Assembly (NCBI GenBank): GCA_036946415.1
Contig: JAQIJD010000005.1
Span: forward strand, 62,001 to 126,000
Direction: 5' to 3'
From: Sphingomonas_Q fennica_A
GTDB taxonomy: Bacteria > Pseudomonadota > Alphaproteobacteria > Sphingomonadales > Sphingomonadaceae
Length of the DNA stretch: 64,000 bases
Shown here: positions 48,018 to 55,027 of the stretch, piece after piece
How positions within the stretch are numbered: position 1 is the first letter of the stretch
Layout of the letters: the number at the start of each line of letters is the position of its first letter
Notes under the pieces: model-generated
Databases searched by the model: none
What the model was told of the DNA's origin: nothing
The model's input: the letters and a program-made list of their open reading frames with translations, nothing else
Program-made: the position numbers and the translations under genes

Positions 48018-48562
48018 AACCGCTCAGCCTCAGCGAACAGGCGGTGGCGGCTGTGCCGCCCACGCTGGCGCCACCCAGCTTTGATGGCCACGGCTGGCTG
48101 TTCGTGCTGAACCTGTTCGTGATGACGGCGGGCTTCATCCTGCCGCTGATGCTCGCGGGCAAGCTGGCGATCGACAGCTGGCGGTGCTGGCGGGCGCGGG
48201 ATGTCAACCACGACGGTTGGCGGGCGCCGATACAGCTTTGGCGGCGGATCGGCTTCTGCATGGCGTTCGGCTTCGCGCTCCGCAACGGCGCCGAAGCCTA
48301 TAGCCTTTGGTGCTGGAACCCGGCCGAGGTGGCGCAATCGGCCTTTGCGCTGACCTTCAAGCGGGTGCTGGACCCGATCGCCGCCGGCTTCGGCTATGCC
48401 GGCCTCGGCCAGTTTTTCCTCGCGCTGCCCGGCATCACCGAGCAGCTGCGCAAAGAGCCGTTCCCCGTCAGCATGTGGACCTCGCTGCCGCTGCTGAAGC
48501 GGCCGGCTTGGGTGGTGTTGCTATGCTTTATCGCGGCTACCGCCGTCGTGGTGTTCCGGTGA
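48014..48562 (+). CDS. Phage membrane protein, holin-region
   Basis: 182 residues with at least three membrane segments (FVLNLFVMTAGFILPLMLAG; RIGFCMAFGFALRNGAEAY; PAWVVLLCFIAATAVVVF). The start is placed at the GTG at 48014, coupled to a 14-residue leader; GTG 47984 and TTG 47966 are in frame upstream. With the next gene it lies before the endolysin, in the holin position. A holin role is an inference. Confidence 0.6.
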   Translation: MKPLSLSEQAVAAVPPTLAPPSFDGHGWLFVLNLFVMTAGFILPLMLAGKLAIDSWRCWRARDVNHDGWRAPIQLWRRIGFCMAFGFALRNGAEAYSLWCWNPAEVAQSAFALTFKRVLDPIAAGFGYAGLGQFFLALPGITEQLRKEPFPVSMWTSLPLLKRPAWVVLLCFIAATAVVVFR

Positions 48563-49029
48563 TGCGGTCCATGGCGGTGGGGCTGATGCTCCATGCGACC
48601 GCCGCCGCCGCCGCGACCGATCGCGCGCTGGCGCCGGCCCAGCCGACCACCATCTCGCCGCTGGGCTACACGTTCGAGGTTGGTCCGATGATCGCCGGCC
48701 TCTGCGCCTGCGCCGCCGTCCGCTTCTACGTCGCCAAGACGGAGGCGGAGCATCGCTGGACGGTCGATCTACCGGTAACGGGGCTGGCGCTGATGTTCAC
48801 GGCGGCAGCGTTGATCGGCCACCGGCCGGAGCCGCTGGCGGCGCTCATGTGGGGCACGGGCTTCGGGGCGCTCGGTGCCGGCATCATCAAGATCGCGCTG
48901 GCGTGGGTGAAGCGGTCGAGCGGTATGTTCGAGCCGGCGGACGAGACCCCGCGTCAGCGCGTCCGCCCGGCGGAAGATGACCGCGATGCGATCGACGCAG
49001 CGGTTCGGCGCCTCGACGCGGAAGACTGA
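48562..49029 (+). CDS. Putative holin-like membrane protein
   Basis: 155 residues. Hydrophobic segments at the N-terminus (SMAVGLMLHATAAAAA), about 35-52 (VGPMIAGLCACAAVRFYVA), about 70-85 and about 93-110 (GTGFGALGAGIIKIALAWV), and an acidic/basic C-terminal tail. Three to four helices with a charged tail fit a holin family layout and the lysis position. TGATG junction with the gene before. Confidence 0.58.
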   Translation: MRSMAVGLMLHATAAAAATDRALAPAQPTTISPLGYTFEVGPMIAGLCACAAVRFYVAKTEAEHRWTVDLPVTGLALMFTAAALIGHRPEPLAALMWGTGFGALGAGIIKIALAWVKRSSGMFEPADETPRQRVRPAEDDRDAIDAAVRRLDAED

Positions 49030-49049
49030 GTGATGATGACGGTCGCGAC

Positions 49050-49211
49050 TTACCGCAACTGCGCTAACTCCGAAAGAACCACCATCCAATAGCTCGCAGT
49101 CGCGATGTCGTTGCGCAGACAGGCATCTCGAAATCGGGCGGTCGCGTCGTCTTTTGCAACGTGGGGTGCAAGTTGCAGCATAAAGCTTGCCTGCTCAATT
49201 GGCGAGGCCAT
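49050..49211 (-). CDS. Small hypothetical protein (53 aa)
   Basis: Contains PIEQASFMLQLAPHVAKDDA and CLRNDIATASYWMVVLSELA. The ATG at 49209-49211 is preceded by GAAGGGG at proper spacing. It lies on the minus strand in the lysis region with lower GC. In-frame ATGs upstream (to 49304) exist but lack ribosome binding sites. Function unknown. Confidence 0.5.
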   Translation of the reverse strand: MASPIEQASFMLQLAPHVAKDDATARFRDACLRNDIATASYWMVVLSELAQLR

Positions 49212-49493
49212 AGCTACCCCTTCGACGATCACCCTCATACGCCCGACTTCACGCATCGCCCACCCCCCCCCGTAACACTGAACAGGTCGGCGTTTAACGA
49301 GCATCTGTTAGCGGCAGCCTAACGTCGGGATTGAAAGGCGTCCGACCGGGGGCGGTCGGACGCCGACAATCGGTGGATGGTTACCCAGCAAGCCGCGCGA
49401 TGGGAGCGACCCGAGCGCTCGCAGGGTGGTTCACCAATTGCCAGCGGCAACGGCCGCCAAGTTGATTTTTATCAGCCTCAGGAGATGATGCCA
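49212..49493. other. Intergenic region before the endolysin
   Basis: No convincing gene. It holds a C-run (49262-49269), the strong hairpin at 49337-49364, and presumably the lysis promoter or the promoter of the small minus-strand gene. Confidence 0.4.
49337..49364. terminator. Strong 11-bp perfect hairpin
   Basis: GGCGTCCGACC (49337-49347) pairs perfectly with GGTCGGACGCC (49354-49364) around a 6-base loop. There is no T-run after it, so it may be a regulatory or processing hairpin in the leader of the endolysin mRNA, not a Rho-independent terminator. Confidence 0.45.
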
Positions 49494-50105
49494 ATGACGA
49501 CGCCCCAGGCGGCGCGCGACCGCAAGCGCGCCCTTCAGACGATGCTCCGCAACGAGGGCTTCCCGATCGCCGTCGATGGCGCTGACGGCCCGAAGACGGA
49601 CGCCGCCTTGCGCCACCTTCAGGAGCGCCGCGGCGGCGCATTCCGCCGGATCAACCGCGTCGTCGTCCACTGCACCGCGACGCGCGAGGGCCAGCACGTC
49701 GATGCGGCCGAAATCCGCCGCTGGCACAAGGCGAAGGGGTGGTCGGACATCGGCTACCACTGGGTTCACCTTCTCGACGGCACCATCCAGCCCGGCCGCC
49801 GCGAGGCGACGGTCGGCAGTCACGTCGCCGGCTTCAACAGCGACAGTATCGGCGTCGTCTATGTCGGCGGAGTGGCGGTCGACGGACAGACGCCGAAGGA
49901 CACGCGGACGGCCGCGCAGCGGATCAGCCTCGCGCAGCAGCTCGTCACGCTGGCCCACCGCTACCCCGGTGCCGTCTTTTGCGGGCACCGCGACCTTTCG
50001 CCGGACCTGAACGGCAACGGCGTGATCGAGCAGTTCGAGTGGATGAAGGCGTGCCCGTCGTTCGACGCCATCGCCTTCGCGCGCGACCTGGGCCTGCCGA
50101 CGTGA
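49494..50105 (+). CDS. Endolysin: peptidoglycan-binding-like plus N-acetylmuramoyl-L-alanine amidase
   Basis: 203 residues. The N-terminus (LRNEGFPIAVDGADGPKTDA) is a short peptidoglycan-binding-like motif. The amidase_2 domain follows: INRVVVHCTAT (zinc His), IGYHWVHLLDGTI, then FCGHRDLSPDLNGNGVIEQF and KACPSFD. It has no signal peptide, so it needs a holin to reach the wall. The ATG at 49494 sits 8-9 bases after CAGGAG. Confidence 0.92.
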   Translation: MTTPQAARDRKRALQTMLRNEGFPIAVDGADGPKTDAALRHLQERRGGAFRRINRVVVHCTATREGQHVDAAEIRRWHKAKGWSDIGYHWVHLLDGTIQPGRREATVGSHVAGFNSDSIGVVYVGGVAVDGQTPKDTRTAAQRISLAQQLVTLAHRYPGAVFCGHRDLSPDLNGNGVIEQFEWMKACPSFDAIAFARDLGLPT

Positions 50106-50530
50106 CGCCGCTGGCGCCCTACCTCGCCGCCGGCGGCTTATTTGCCGTCGTGGCGGCGGGCACCGGCGGCTATCTCTTCGGCAAGGACGTTCAGCGCGAC
50201 AGGGATCGCGTGGCGATCGAGGCGGAGCGCGACGATCGCCGCGATGCCGCCCGCAGCGACGAACGCACCCTTCAGATCGTCACCGGCACCCTCGGTGCCA
50301 GCCTGTCCGCCGCCCTCAGCCGCAGCGGGCAGGCTGCGGCGCCCATCATCATAGGAGCGCGCGATGCGCTACAGCAGTCGCCTCTCGCTACCGATCCTCG
50401 CTGCGCTGTCCCTGTCATCGTGCGCGATGGGGCCGCGGCACTCCACCGAGCAGCGGAGAGAGCGGCCGATGCTGCCGATACCGCCGGCGCCGCTGCTGTC
50501 CGCGCCGCGCAGCCCGCCCCCGGCGGATGA
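50102..50530 (+). CDS. Rz-like inner-membrane spanin subunit
   Basis: 142 residues. An N-terminal signal-anchor (LAPYLAAGGLFAVVAAGTGG), then a long charged helical region (VQRDRDRVAIEAERDDRRDA) and Ala-rich C-terminus, the i-spanin layout. The GTG start overlaps the endolysin stop (GTGA). An o-spanin-like lipoprotein gene begins inside it in another frame. Confidence 0.75.
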   Translation: MTPLAPYLAAGGLFAVVAAGTGGYLFGKDVQRDRDRVAIEAERDDRRDAARSDERTLQIVTGTLGASLSAALSRSGQAAAPIIIGARDALQQSPLATDPRCAVPVIVRDGAAALHRAAERAADAADTAGAAAVRAAQPAPGG

Positions 50531-50702
50531 CAGCGGGGCCGCTTACGCCGAGGCATATCTGGCCGCCAAAGCCGCGCTGGAAGCGGCTGGGCTGAAGCTG
50601 GCGGGCTGGGCGACGCTCTGGCGCTGCACGGCCACGGCGCTGGCGGCGGGCAAGCCGGCGGGCGGCTGCACGATGGAGGCAGATCAGGCGGCCGGACGCT
50701 GA
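50364..50702 (+). CDS. Rz1-like outer-membrane spanin lipoprotein (partly embedded in Rz)
   Basis: 112 residues. The signal peptide ends in a lipobox LSSC (Cys20). A Pro-rich stretch (PIPPAPLLSAPRSPPPA) is typical of Rz1 proteins, then a helical C-terminus. It starts within the Rz-like gene in another frame, with AGGAG before the ATG, and extends 172 bases past it. The overlapping Rz/Rz1 architecture supports both calls. Confidence 0.72.
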   Translation: MRYSSRLSLPILAALSLSSCAMGPRHSTEQRRERPMLPIPPAPLLSAPRSPPPADDSGAAYAEAYLAAKAALEAAGLKLAGWATLWRCTATALAAGKPAGGCTMEADQAAGR

Positions 50703-50706
50703 CCGA

Positions 50707-50976
50707 TCAGGCGCGCCGCGCGGCCCGCGCAGCGTCCGCCAAGAACCGCGAGCGGTTGCCCGTCGCCCGATCGATCCGGGCCAGCAGTCCCTCCTCCATG
50801 GTGATTTGCACGCGCACCGCGCGGCCGGGCGGCTCGCCGCGCACCAGCAGGCGCGCCACCTCGTCCACCTCATCGTCGCGCTCGACGGTATCGAGCGCGG
50901 CGGCCAACGGGCAGGGGAATTGATTGTGCGAGAACGCAGCAACTTTTGACACGCTCACATTCGCCGGGATAGCCAT
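50707..50976 (-). CDS. Ribbon-helix-helix/HicB-like protein, orphan antitoxin candidate
   Basis: 89 residues. The C-terminal VRVQITMEEGLLARIDRATG with NRSRFLADAARAA is an RHH DNA-binding segment like that of HicB antitoxins. The N-terminal half (KVAAFSHNQFPCPLAAALDT) is not a convincing HicB partial-RNase-H fold. No HicA-like toxin is adjacent. It converges on the spanin gene. Most likely a transcriptional regulator. Confidence 0.6.
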   Translation of the reverse strand: MAIPANVSVSKVAAFSHNQFPCPLAAALDTVERDDEVDEVARLLVRGEPPGRAVRVQITMEEGLLARIDRATGNRSRFLADAARAARRA

Positions 50977-50996
50977 CCCCTCCTCGGGGGGTGGCC

Positions 50997-51881
50997 ATGT
51001 CGGAAACAATCAGCCTTTATCTTGATCTTGAGCCTGGACAGTCGGCGGATCTTGAGGTGGTCGCACGTGCCGCACTGTCATGGGCCACGGCGGTTCGCGA
51101 AATGGCGACGCATATCGATCCGATGTGCGAGGTACGCCTCGAACTCATTAACGGAACGAAGTCCAGCCTCAGCCTAAATGCCTGCCTCGACCTTGTTCGA
51201 AGCGCCGCACCCAGCCGGAAGACCATCAAGACGCTGCTGATCGGCGTGCTGCTTTGGCTGGGGCGGCATCCTTTCGATTGGGCCTATGATCAGGTTCTGG
51301 ATGCGGTGAAGGCACACCTGGAGGACAGGGACGCGCCTGCCTCTGATGCAGAGGCCCGCGTCATCGCCGACCAGGTGGTTAGCCTCCTGAAGCCGTCTGT
51401 CGCGGGTGAGGCAAAAAGACAAATGTTCCGCGAGTTGGAGCGTGATCCCGCGATCCGCGGTGTCGGGGCTTCAAGAGAACCGGGCGCGCGGCCGGCCAGA
51501 ATTATCCCTCGGTCAGAATTTCCGGCACGCCTGAGCGGCACTGACGTAGCCGCTGAAGGCGACCTCCGAAGAACCGTTACCGCGGAGTATGACGTGGTAT
51601 TGGTCAGCCCGGTATTGAAAGACGCGGAGCGTCGTTGGCGCTTCCAACATGGCGCCCTACCGGAGTTCGGTGCCACGATGCGAGACCACGAGTTTCTCGA
51701 AGACCTTAAGACGGGGCGGATCGCAGTCCCTATGCGACCGGGTCTTAAAATGCGGATCGAGATCCAGAGCAAGGAGGAAAACATCGGCGGCGTTTGGGAA
51801 GTCAAAGAGCGCGCCGTCTCCCGGGTGATCGAGCCGTCTGATCGCGGGCAGCCGCAATTCCTACTTCCTGCCGAACAATAG
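50997..51881 (+). CDS. Unknown accessory protein (294 aa) near attR
   Basis: N-terminal alpha/beta region (SLYLDLEPGQSADLEVVARA, RLELINGTKSSLSLNACLDL), a hydrophobic helix (IKTLLIGVLLWLGRHPFDWA), a hinge, then a C-terminal beta-rich region (TVTAEYDVVLVSPVLKDAER, EVKERAVSRVIEPSDRGQPQ). GC is lower than in the virion genes. Located in the accessory zone between lysis genes and attR. I do not recognise an assigned function; its composition and place fit a lysogenic-conversion or defence gene. Confidence 0.7.
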   Translation: MSETISLYLDLEPGQSADLEVVARAALSWATAVREMATHIDPMCEVRLELINGTKSSLSLNACLDLVRSAAPSRKTIKTLLIGVLLWLGRHPFDWAYDQVLDAVKAHLEDRDAPASDAEARVIADQVVSLLKPSVAGEAKRQMFRELERDPAIRGVGASREPGARPARIIPRSEFPARLSGTDVAAEGDLRRTVTAEYDVVLVSPVLKDAERRWRFQHGALPEFGATMRDHEFLEDLKTGRIAVPMRPGLKMRIEIQSKEENIGGVWEVKERAVSRVIEPSDRGQPQFLLPAEQ

Positions 51882-52046
51882 CGCCAACGACAACCCGGCT
51901 GCGGCGGCCAAGCCGATTGCCGTCGCTGCGAGCGGGCTTATCCGCTCGATGAATGACAGAAGCGCGAACGGGACGGCCGCAATGGCAACTGTGCCAGCGA
52001 TGGCGGCGGCGGGACTGCCCTTTCGTGTTCTGCGGCGCACGCCCAT
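51861..52046 (-). CDS. Small two-helix membrane protein (61 aa)
   Basis: A basic N-terminus, then two hydrophobic segments (SPAAAIAGTVAIAAVPFALL and SPLAATAIGLAAAAGLSLAL) ending in FGRK. It converges with and overlaps the preceding gene by 21 bases. No strong ribosome binding site. Last in line of the minus-strand genes running from attR; function unknown. Confidence 0.52.
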   Translation of the reverse strand: MGVRRRTRKGSPAAAIAGTVAIAAVPFALLSFIERISPLAATAIGLAAAAGLSLALLFGRK

Positions 52047-52097
52047 AGGGGTCGGTTCGCATGAAAAGGCCTGTCGGGTAAAGCGGCCGGATCGTCT

Positions 52098-52280
52098 TCA
52101 GCGTCGCGGGTTCGCAAACCATTTGCCGCCGATGGCCGCCTCAAACCGCCAATCGGGGTCGTAAGCAGGTTCATCAAAAAACGTGGACGGACCGCCGCCA
52201 ATCCGCCTGCTTTTCAATTCGCGCCGCACGCTTGGAACTGACCGGATTTCACCGTCAGGAAATTGAACATCAACTGCCAT
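52098..52280 (-). CDS. Small hypothetical protein (60 aa)
   Basis: Begins MAVDVQFPDGEIRSVPSVRR; later TFFDEPAYDPDWRFEAAIGG and a basic end. GGAGAG precedes the ATG closely. It overlaps the preceding gene by 11 bases, in the BLUF operon. Not recognised. Confidence 0.58.
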   Translation of the reverse strand: MAVDVQFPDGEIRSVPSVRRELKSRRIGGGPSTFFDEPAYDPDWRFEAAIGGKWFANPRR

Positions 52281-52671
52281 CTCTCCGATCCCCTACCCCT
52301 GTATCCACCTCAATGTCGGTCGGCACCGCAATGAACCATTCCCGCTTGTCGGCATCCCACGATGCCAGCCCGAGGTCGATCGCGTCCTGTTTCGCGTGCT
52401 GGGCCTCGTCGCGCCACGGTGCGCGGGGCTGACCGAACACCGTCACCCGGTAGCGCCAGCCGTGCACGGTTCGCTCCGGGGGCTTTTGTTCCCTCGCCAA
52501 AGACCAGTCGCTGCGAATTGTAACTTTGAGCCGCTTCGCACGGACAGCGACTGCCGCGGGCGCTCGCTCCAATGCTCGGGCGATCAAATGAAGTGGCTGT
52601 CCTGCCCGAGCAAGGCTGCGGAGTTGCGCCAAATCCCCATCATTCCAGGCCTCGCCGTCGCGCAGCGGCAT
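52270..52671 (-). CDS. SANT/HTH-like DNA-binding protein of the BLUF operon
   Basis: 133 residues. The N-terminal half (WNDGDLAQLRSLARAGQPLH, LIARALERAPAAVAVRAKRL) is a Myb/SANT-like or resolvase-type HTH. The C-terminal half (WRYRVTVFGQPRAPWRDEAQ, WDADKREWFIAVPTDIEV) is beta-rich and may be the effector part. Its ATG shares a base with the BLUF stop (TGATG), so the photoreceptor and this DNA-binding protein are co-translated, which suggests but does not prove a light-controlled regulator. Confidence 0.62.
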   Translation of the reverse strand: MPLRDGEAWNDGDLAQLRSLARAGQPLHLIARALERAPAAVAVRAKRLKVTIRSDWSLAREQKPPERTVHGWRYRVTVFGQPRAPWRDEAQHAKQDAIDLGLASWDADKREWFIAVPTDIEVDTGVGDRRDGS

Positions 52672-53099
52672 CAGGCGTCTCGGTCCTCGGTGGCCAAGGC
52701 AGCGAAGCCGATGAATAGCGCTCGCATTCCGGGATCGGCAACGTGCGCGACGTTGCTGGAAACCTCGGAGATGAATGCGCGGCTGCAACGGCCGGCGGAC
52801 ACGCGCTTGAACGCCAGCGACCAGTTGCCGAACTCCCGTCGATCGATCTCACCTTCGCTGGCGATCTCAACGTTATCGTGGCGCACGTCGCGCTCGATAT
52901 TGGTCATGAGTTGACGGATAGGGGCCTGCCGCCCCTCAATCGCCTGGACGAACCTGAGGCCGTCATAGAGCAGCAGTCCCGTGACGCCGTGTCGGTGGTT
53001 GGCTTCCTGCGCCGGACGAGCGAGGTCGCCGAGAGCGGCGTCTGAGAACCACAGCCGTGCCCGGCTCATGTAGACGATGCGATAGTCCTGCTCGGCCAT
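52671..53099 (-). CDS. BLUF-domain blue-light photoreceptor (short type)
   Basis: 142 residues. RIVYMSRARLWFSDAALGDL and HRHGVTGLLLYDGLRFVQAI, with NIERDVRHDNVEI and REFGNWSLAF, cover the whole FAD-binding BLUF fold. The key residues Tyr10, Asn34 and Gln52 are present, and Trp93 lies where the semi-conserved Trp/Met is found, so it should be photoactive. There is no output domain; short BLUF proteins work through partner proteins. It sits in a tightly overlapping operon inside the prophage, next to attR, with a YozE-like gene upstream and an HTH-like gene downstream. Confidence 0.88.
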   Translation of the reverse strand: MAEQDYRIVYMSRARLWFSDAALGDLARPAQEANHRHGVTGLLLYDGLRFVQAIEGRQAPIRQLMTNIERDVRHDNVEIASEGEIDRREFGNWSLAFKRVSAGRCSRAFISEVSSNVAHVADPGMRALFIGFAALATEDRDA

Positions 53100-53338
53100 C
53101 AGTAGGCGAGCCAGTCGGTCTCGGCGTCGTCTATCGCATCGAAAAGATCGCCCTCGGCATAGTTGTTGCGCAGGCGCTTCCGCACCGCCTCGGGATCGCC
53201 GTCGCGGGGGAAGCCGCGATCGGCCTTGGCCGCATCGACCAGCTGCCCGATCAGGCCTTCGCGTCCCTTCTGCGCCAGCAGCCACGCGCCGAAGGTCTCG
53301 CCGTGATCGTTCGTTCGCCGCACCGATGCCCCCCCCAT
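53099..53338 (-). CDS. YozE SAM-like domain protein
   Basis: 79 residues. ETFGAWLLAQKGREGLIGQL, VDAAKADRGFPRDGDPEAVR and LFDAIDDAETDWLAY match the YozE SAM-like helical domain. Its stop shares a base with the BLUF start. The start is set at the ATG at 53336-53338; the open frame upstream lacks conservation. The role of YozE-like proteins is unknown; here it may be the BLUF partner. Confidence 0.75.
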   Translation of the reverse strand: MGGASVRRTNDHGETFGAWLLAQKGREGLIGQLVDAAKADRGFPRDGDPEAVRKRLRNNYAEGDLFDAIDDAETDWLAY

Positions 53339-53451
53339 CGCCGAGTCGACGGTGACCGTATCACGGACGCGATTGTGGCGGACAGCACCCGCGCATGTGG
53401 TATGCTGCCGGAAATTGCCGCCGCCCTGAAAATAAATGCTTTTGAAGCCTC

Positions 53452-53470
53452 GGGGTATCATGTGGGGTAT
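53452..53470. promoter_or_regulatory. Candidate integrase arm sites beside attR
   Basis: cggggtatc and tggggtatt place two GGGGTAT copies with 12-base periodicity, 64-82 bases left of the attR core. They match the motif clustered near attL. In attP they would form the P arm. Confidence 0.5.
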
Positions 53471-53533
53471 TGCGCTGATCCGGCCGTTCGGGAACGGCGG
53501 AATTGAGCCAAATATGCGCTATCTTGTTACGGG

Positions 53534-53547
53534 CACCCTCTCCGCCA
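53534..53547. other. attR: attR core, 14-bp direct repeat
   Basis: caccctctccgcca, identical to 8208-8221 at the tRNA-Ser 3' end. The distance between copies is 45,326 bp, the predicted phage genome size. Confidence 0.88.
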
Positions 53548-53704
53548 TTATCTCTTTTCGACGCTTGTCAAGGCCCACAATTACCGCCGATTTCCGCACT
53601 CACTGGCTTTGCTCCATTGGCAGCTGATTGCGATGGCCCCACCGGCGCGATGTGCGCTTCGATGGCAAAGCGATCCGTTGTCCCTCGTGCGTATCTGATC
53701 CGCA

Positions 53705-55027
53705 TCACGGAAGCCGTAGGGTGACGCCGAACCCGCCATCGGATCGCGACAGGATCGCACTGCCGCCATGCCCGACAGCAATTGCACGGACCAGCGCGAG
53801 GCCCAGTCCATGTCCATCAGTGGTGCGGGACACTTCGGCGCGCGCAAAACGCTGAAACAGGCGGGCGGCATCGCTGGCATCAATCCCGGGACCGTCATCC
53901 TCCAGCGTTATCTCGATCCCATCCTGCGTCGATCGGGCGGACATCATCGCGGTGGTGCCCGCGGGCGTGTGGCGCAGGATATTCTCCAGCAGGTTCGACA
54001 GCGCCTGGGCGAGCAGGCGGCGGTCGCCCTCAATGTGCAGACCGGGGACGATATCGGTGGTCAGGTGGTGCCCACCTGCCTCGAAGTCGGGGCGGTACGT
54101 GTCCGCCATGTCCTCCAGCAGCGCCGACAGGTCGATCGACCCCAGAGCCCGGCGCTCGGCCAGCCCTTCTACCTCGGCGATGCGCAGCAGCGCGGCGAAT
54201 ATCTCCAGCAGATCGTCGGCTTGCCGCCGTGCCGCCTCGATCGCGCCTGGATCGCCGGCCGCGGCGCGATCGAGCTGGTGGCACAGGCGGGTGAGCGGCG
54301 TGCGCAGGTCGTGGGCGACGTCGGTCGATACCTGTCGCAGATTGTCCATCAGCGCGGCGATGCGATCGAGCATCCGGTTGAGCGTGGCAGCGAGGCGATC
54401 GAACTCGCTGTCCGACCCGTCGCGCGGCACCCGCTGCGTCAGGTCGCCGGCGATGATCGCCTGCGCCGTGGCATCGATGCGCGACAGGCGACGCCGGGTC
54501 AGCCATCCGACCAATACCGCCGCGCCGATCCCCAACGCCAGCATCGCCGCCAGCGCGGTCGCGAACAGCGAGGCCAGCGTCCGGTCGATCGCGGCGAGGT
54601 CGCGTCGGTCGGCGACGACGACGAGCATCCCGCCGAGCAGCGGCGTGGCAAGCGCCTGACCGACGCCGGTATCATTGCCGCGTCGGAAGCCGAAATGCTC
54701 CTGGTAGCCTGGCTCGACCGGCGTCAGCGGTGTGATCGTCGCGACGATCGGCCGCCCGGCGTGGTCGACGAGCAGATAGTCGAGGCTGGCTTCGTTGCGC
54801 GCATCCTCGCGCAAGCGGATCGCGTCCGCCACCCCCGGCAGGCCGCCCTCGCGCACCTCGGCCATCAGCGCGCTAGTCTCGACCGCGACACGGTGGTCCA
54901 GTTGCTCCTCCAGCGCCTCGTGCGTCACCTCATAGGCGACGGCGCCGATCGCCAGCGTCGCCGCGGCGAACGCCAGCGCGACGAGCACGACGATCCCGAA
55001 GGTCGAGCGCGACAGGCGGGCCAGCAT
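53705..55027 (-). CDS. Two-component sensor histidine kinase
   Basis: 440 residues. An N-terminal membrane segment (IVVLVALAFAAATLAIGAVA), a periplasmic domain of about 120 residues, a second membrane segment (LFATALAAMLALGIGAAVLV) and a HAMP domain. The H-box is VAHDLRTPLTRL, and ATPase G-boxes include LEDDGPGIDAS and GHGLGLALVRAIA. Its start follows the response-regulator stop directly. It is last in an operon with a heavy-metal-type RND pump, so it probably senses periplasmic metal, in the manner of CusS or CzcS. Confidence 0.92.
   Translation of the reverse strand: MLARLSRSTFGIVVLVALAFAAATLAIGAVAYEVTHEALEEQLDHRVAVETSALMAEVREGGLPGVADAIRLREDARNEASLDYLLVDHAGRPIVATITPLTPVEPGYQEHFGFRRGNDTGVGQALATPLLGGMLVVVADRRDLAAIDRTLASLFATALAAMLALGIGAAVLVGWLTRRRLSRIDATAQAIIAGDLTQRVPRDGSDSEFDRLAATLNRMLDRIAALMDNLRQVSTDVAHDLRTPLTRLCHQLDRAAAGDPGAIEAARRQADDLLEIFAALLRIAEVEGLAERRALGSIDLSALLEDMADTYRPDFEAGGHHLTTDIVPGLHIEGDRRLLAQALSNLLENILRHTPAGTTAMMSARSTQDGIEITLEDDGPGIDASDAARLFQRFARAEVSRTTDGHGLGLALVRAIAVGHGGSAILSRSDGGFGVTLRLP

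Larger units (their letters stand above)
53339..53704. other. Prophage-chromosome junction without genes
   Basis: No convincing gene. It contains two GGGGTAT motifs (53452-53458, 53464-53470), the attR core (53534-53547) and, after it, about 155 bases of chromosome before the sensor-kinase stop. The promoter of the BLUF operon must lie in the left part. Confidence 0.6.

Noticed and set aside
50707..51881. Toxin-antitoxin pair formed by the RHH gene and the 294-residue gene
   Set aside because: The genes are divergent, the second protein is far larger than typical toxins and resembles no toxin family, so a TA call is not supported.
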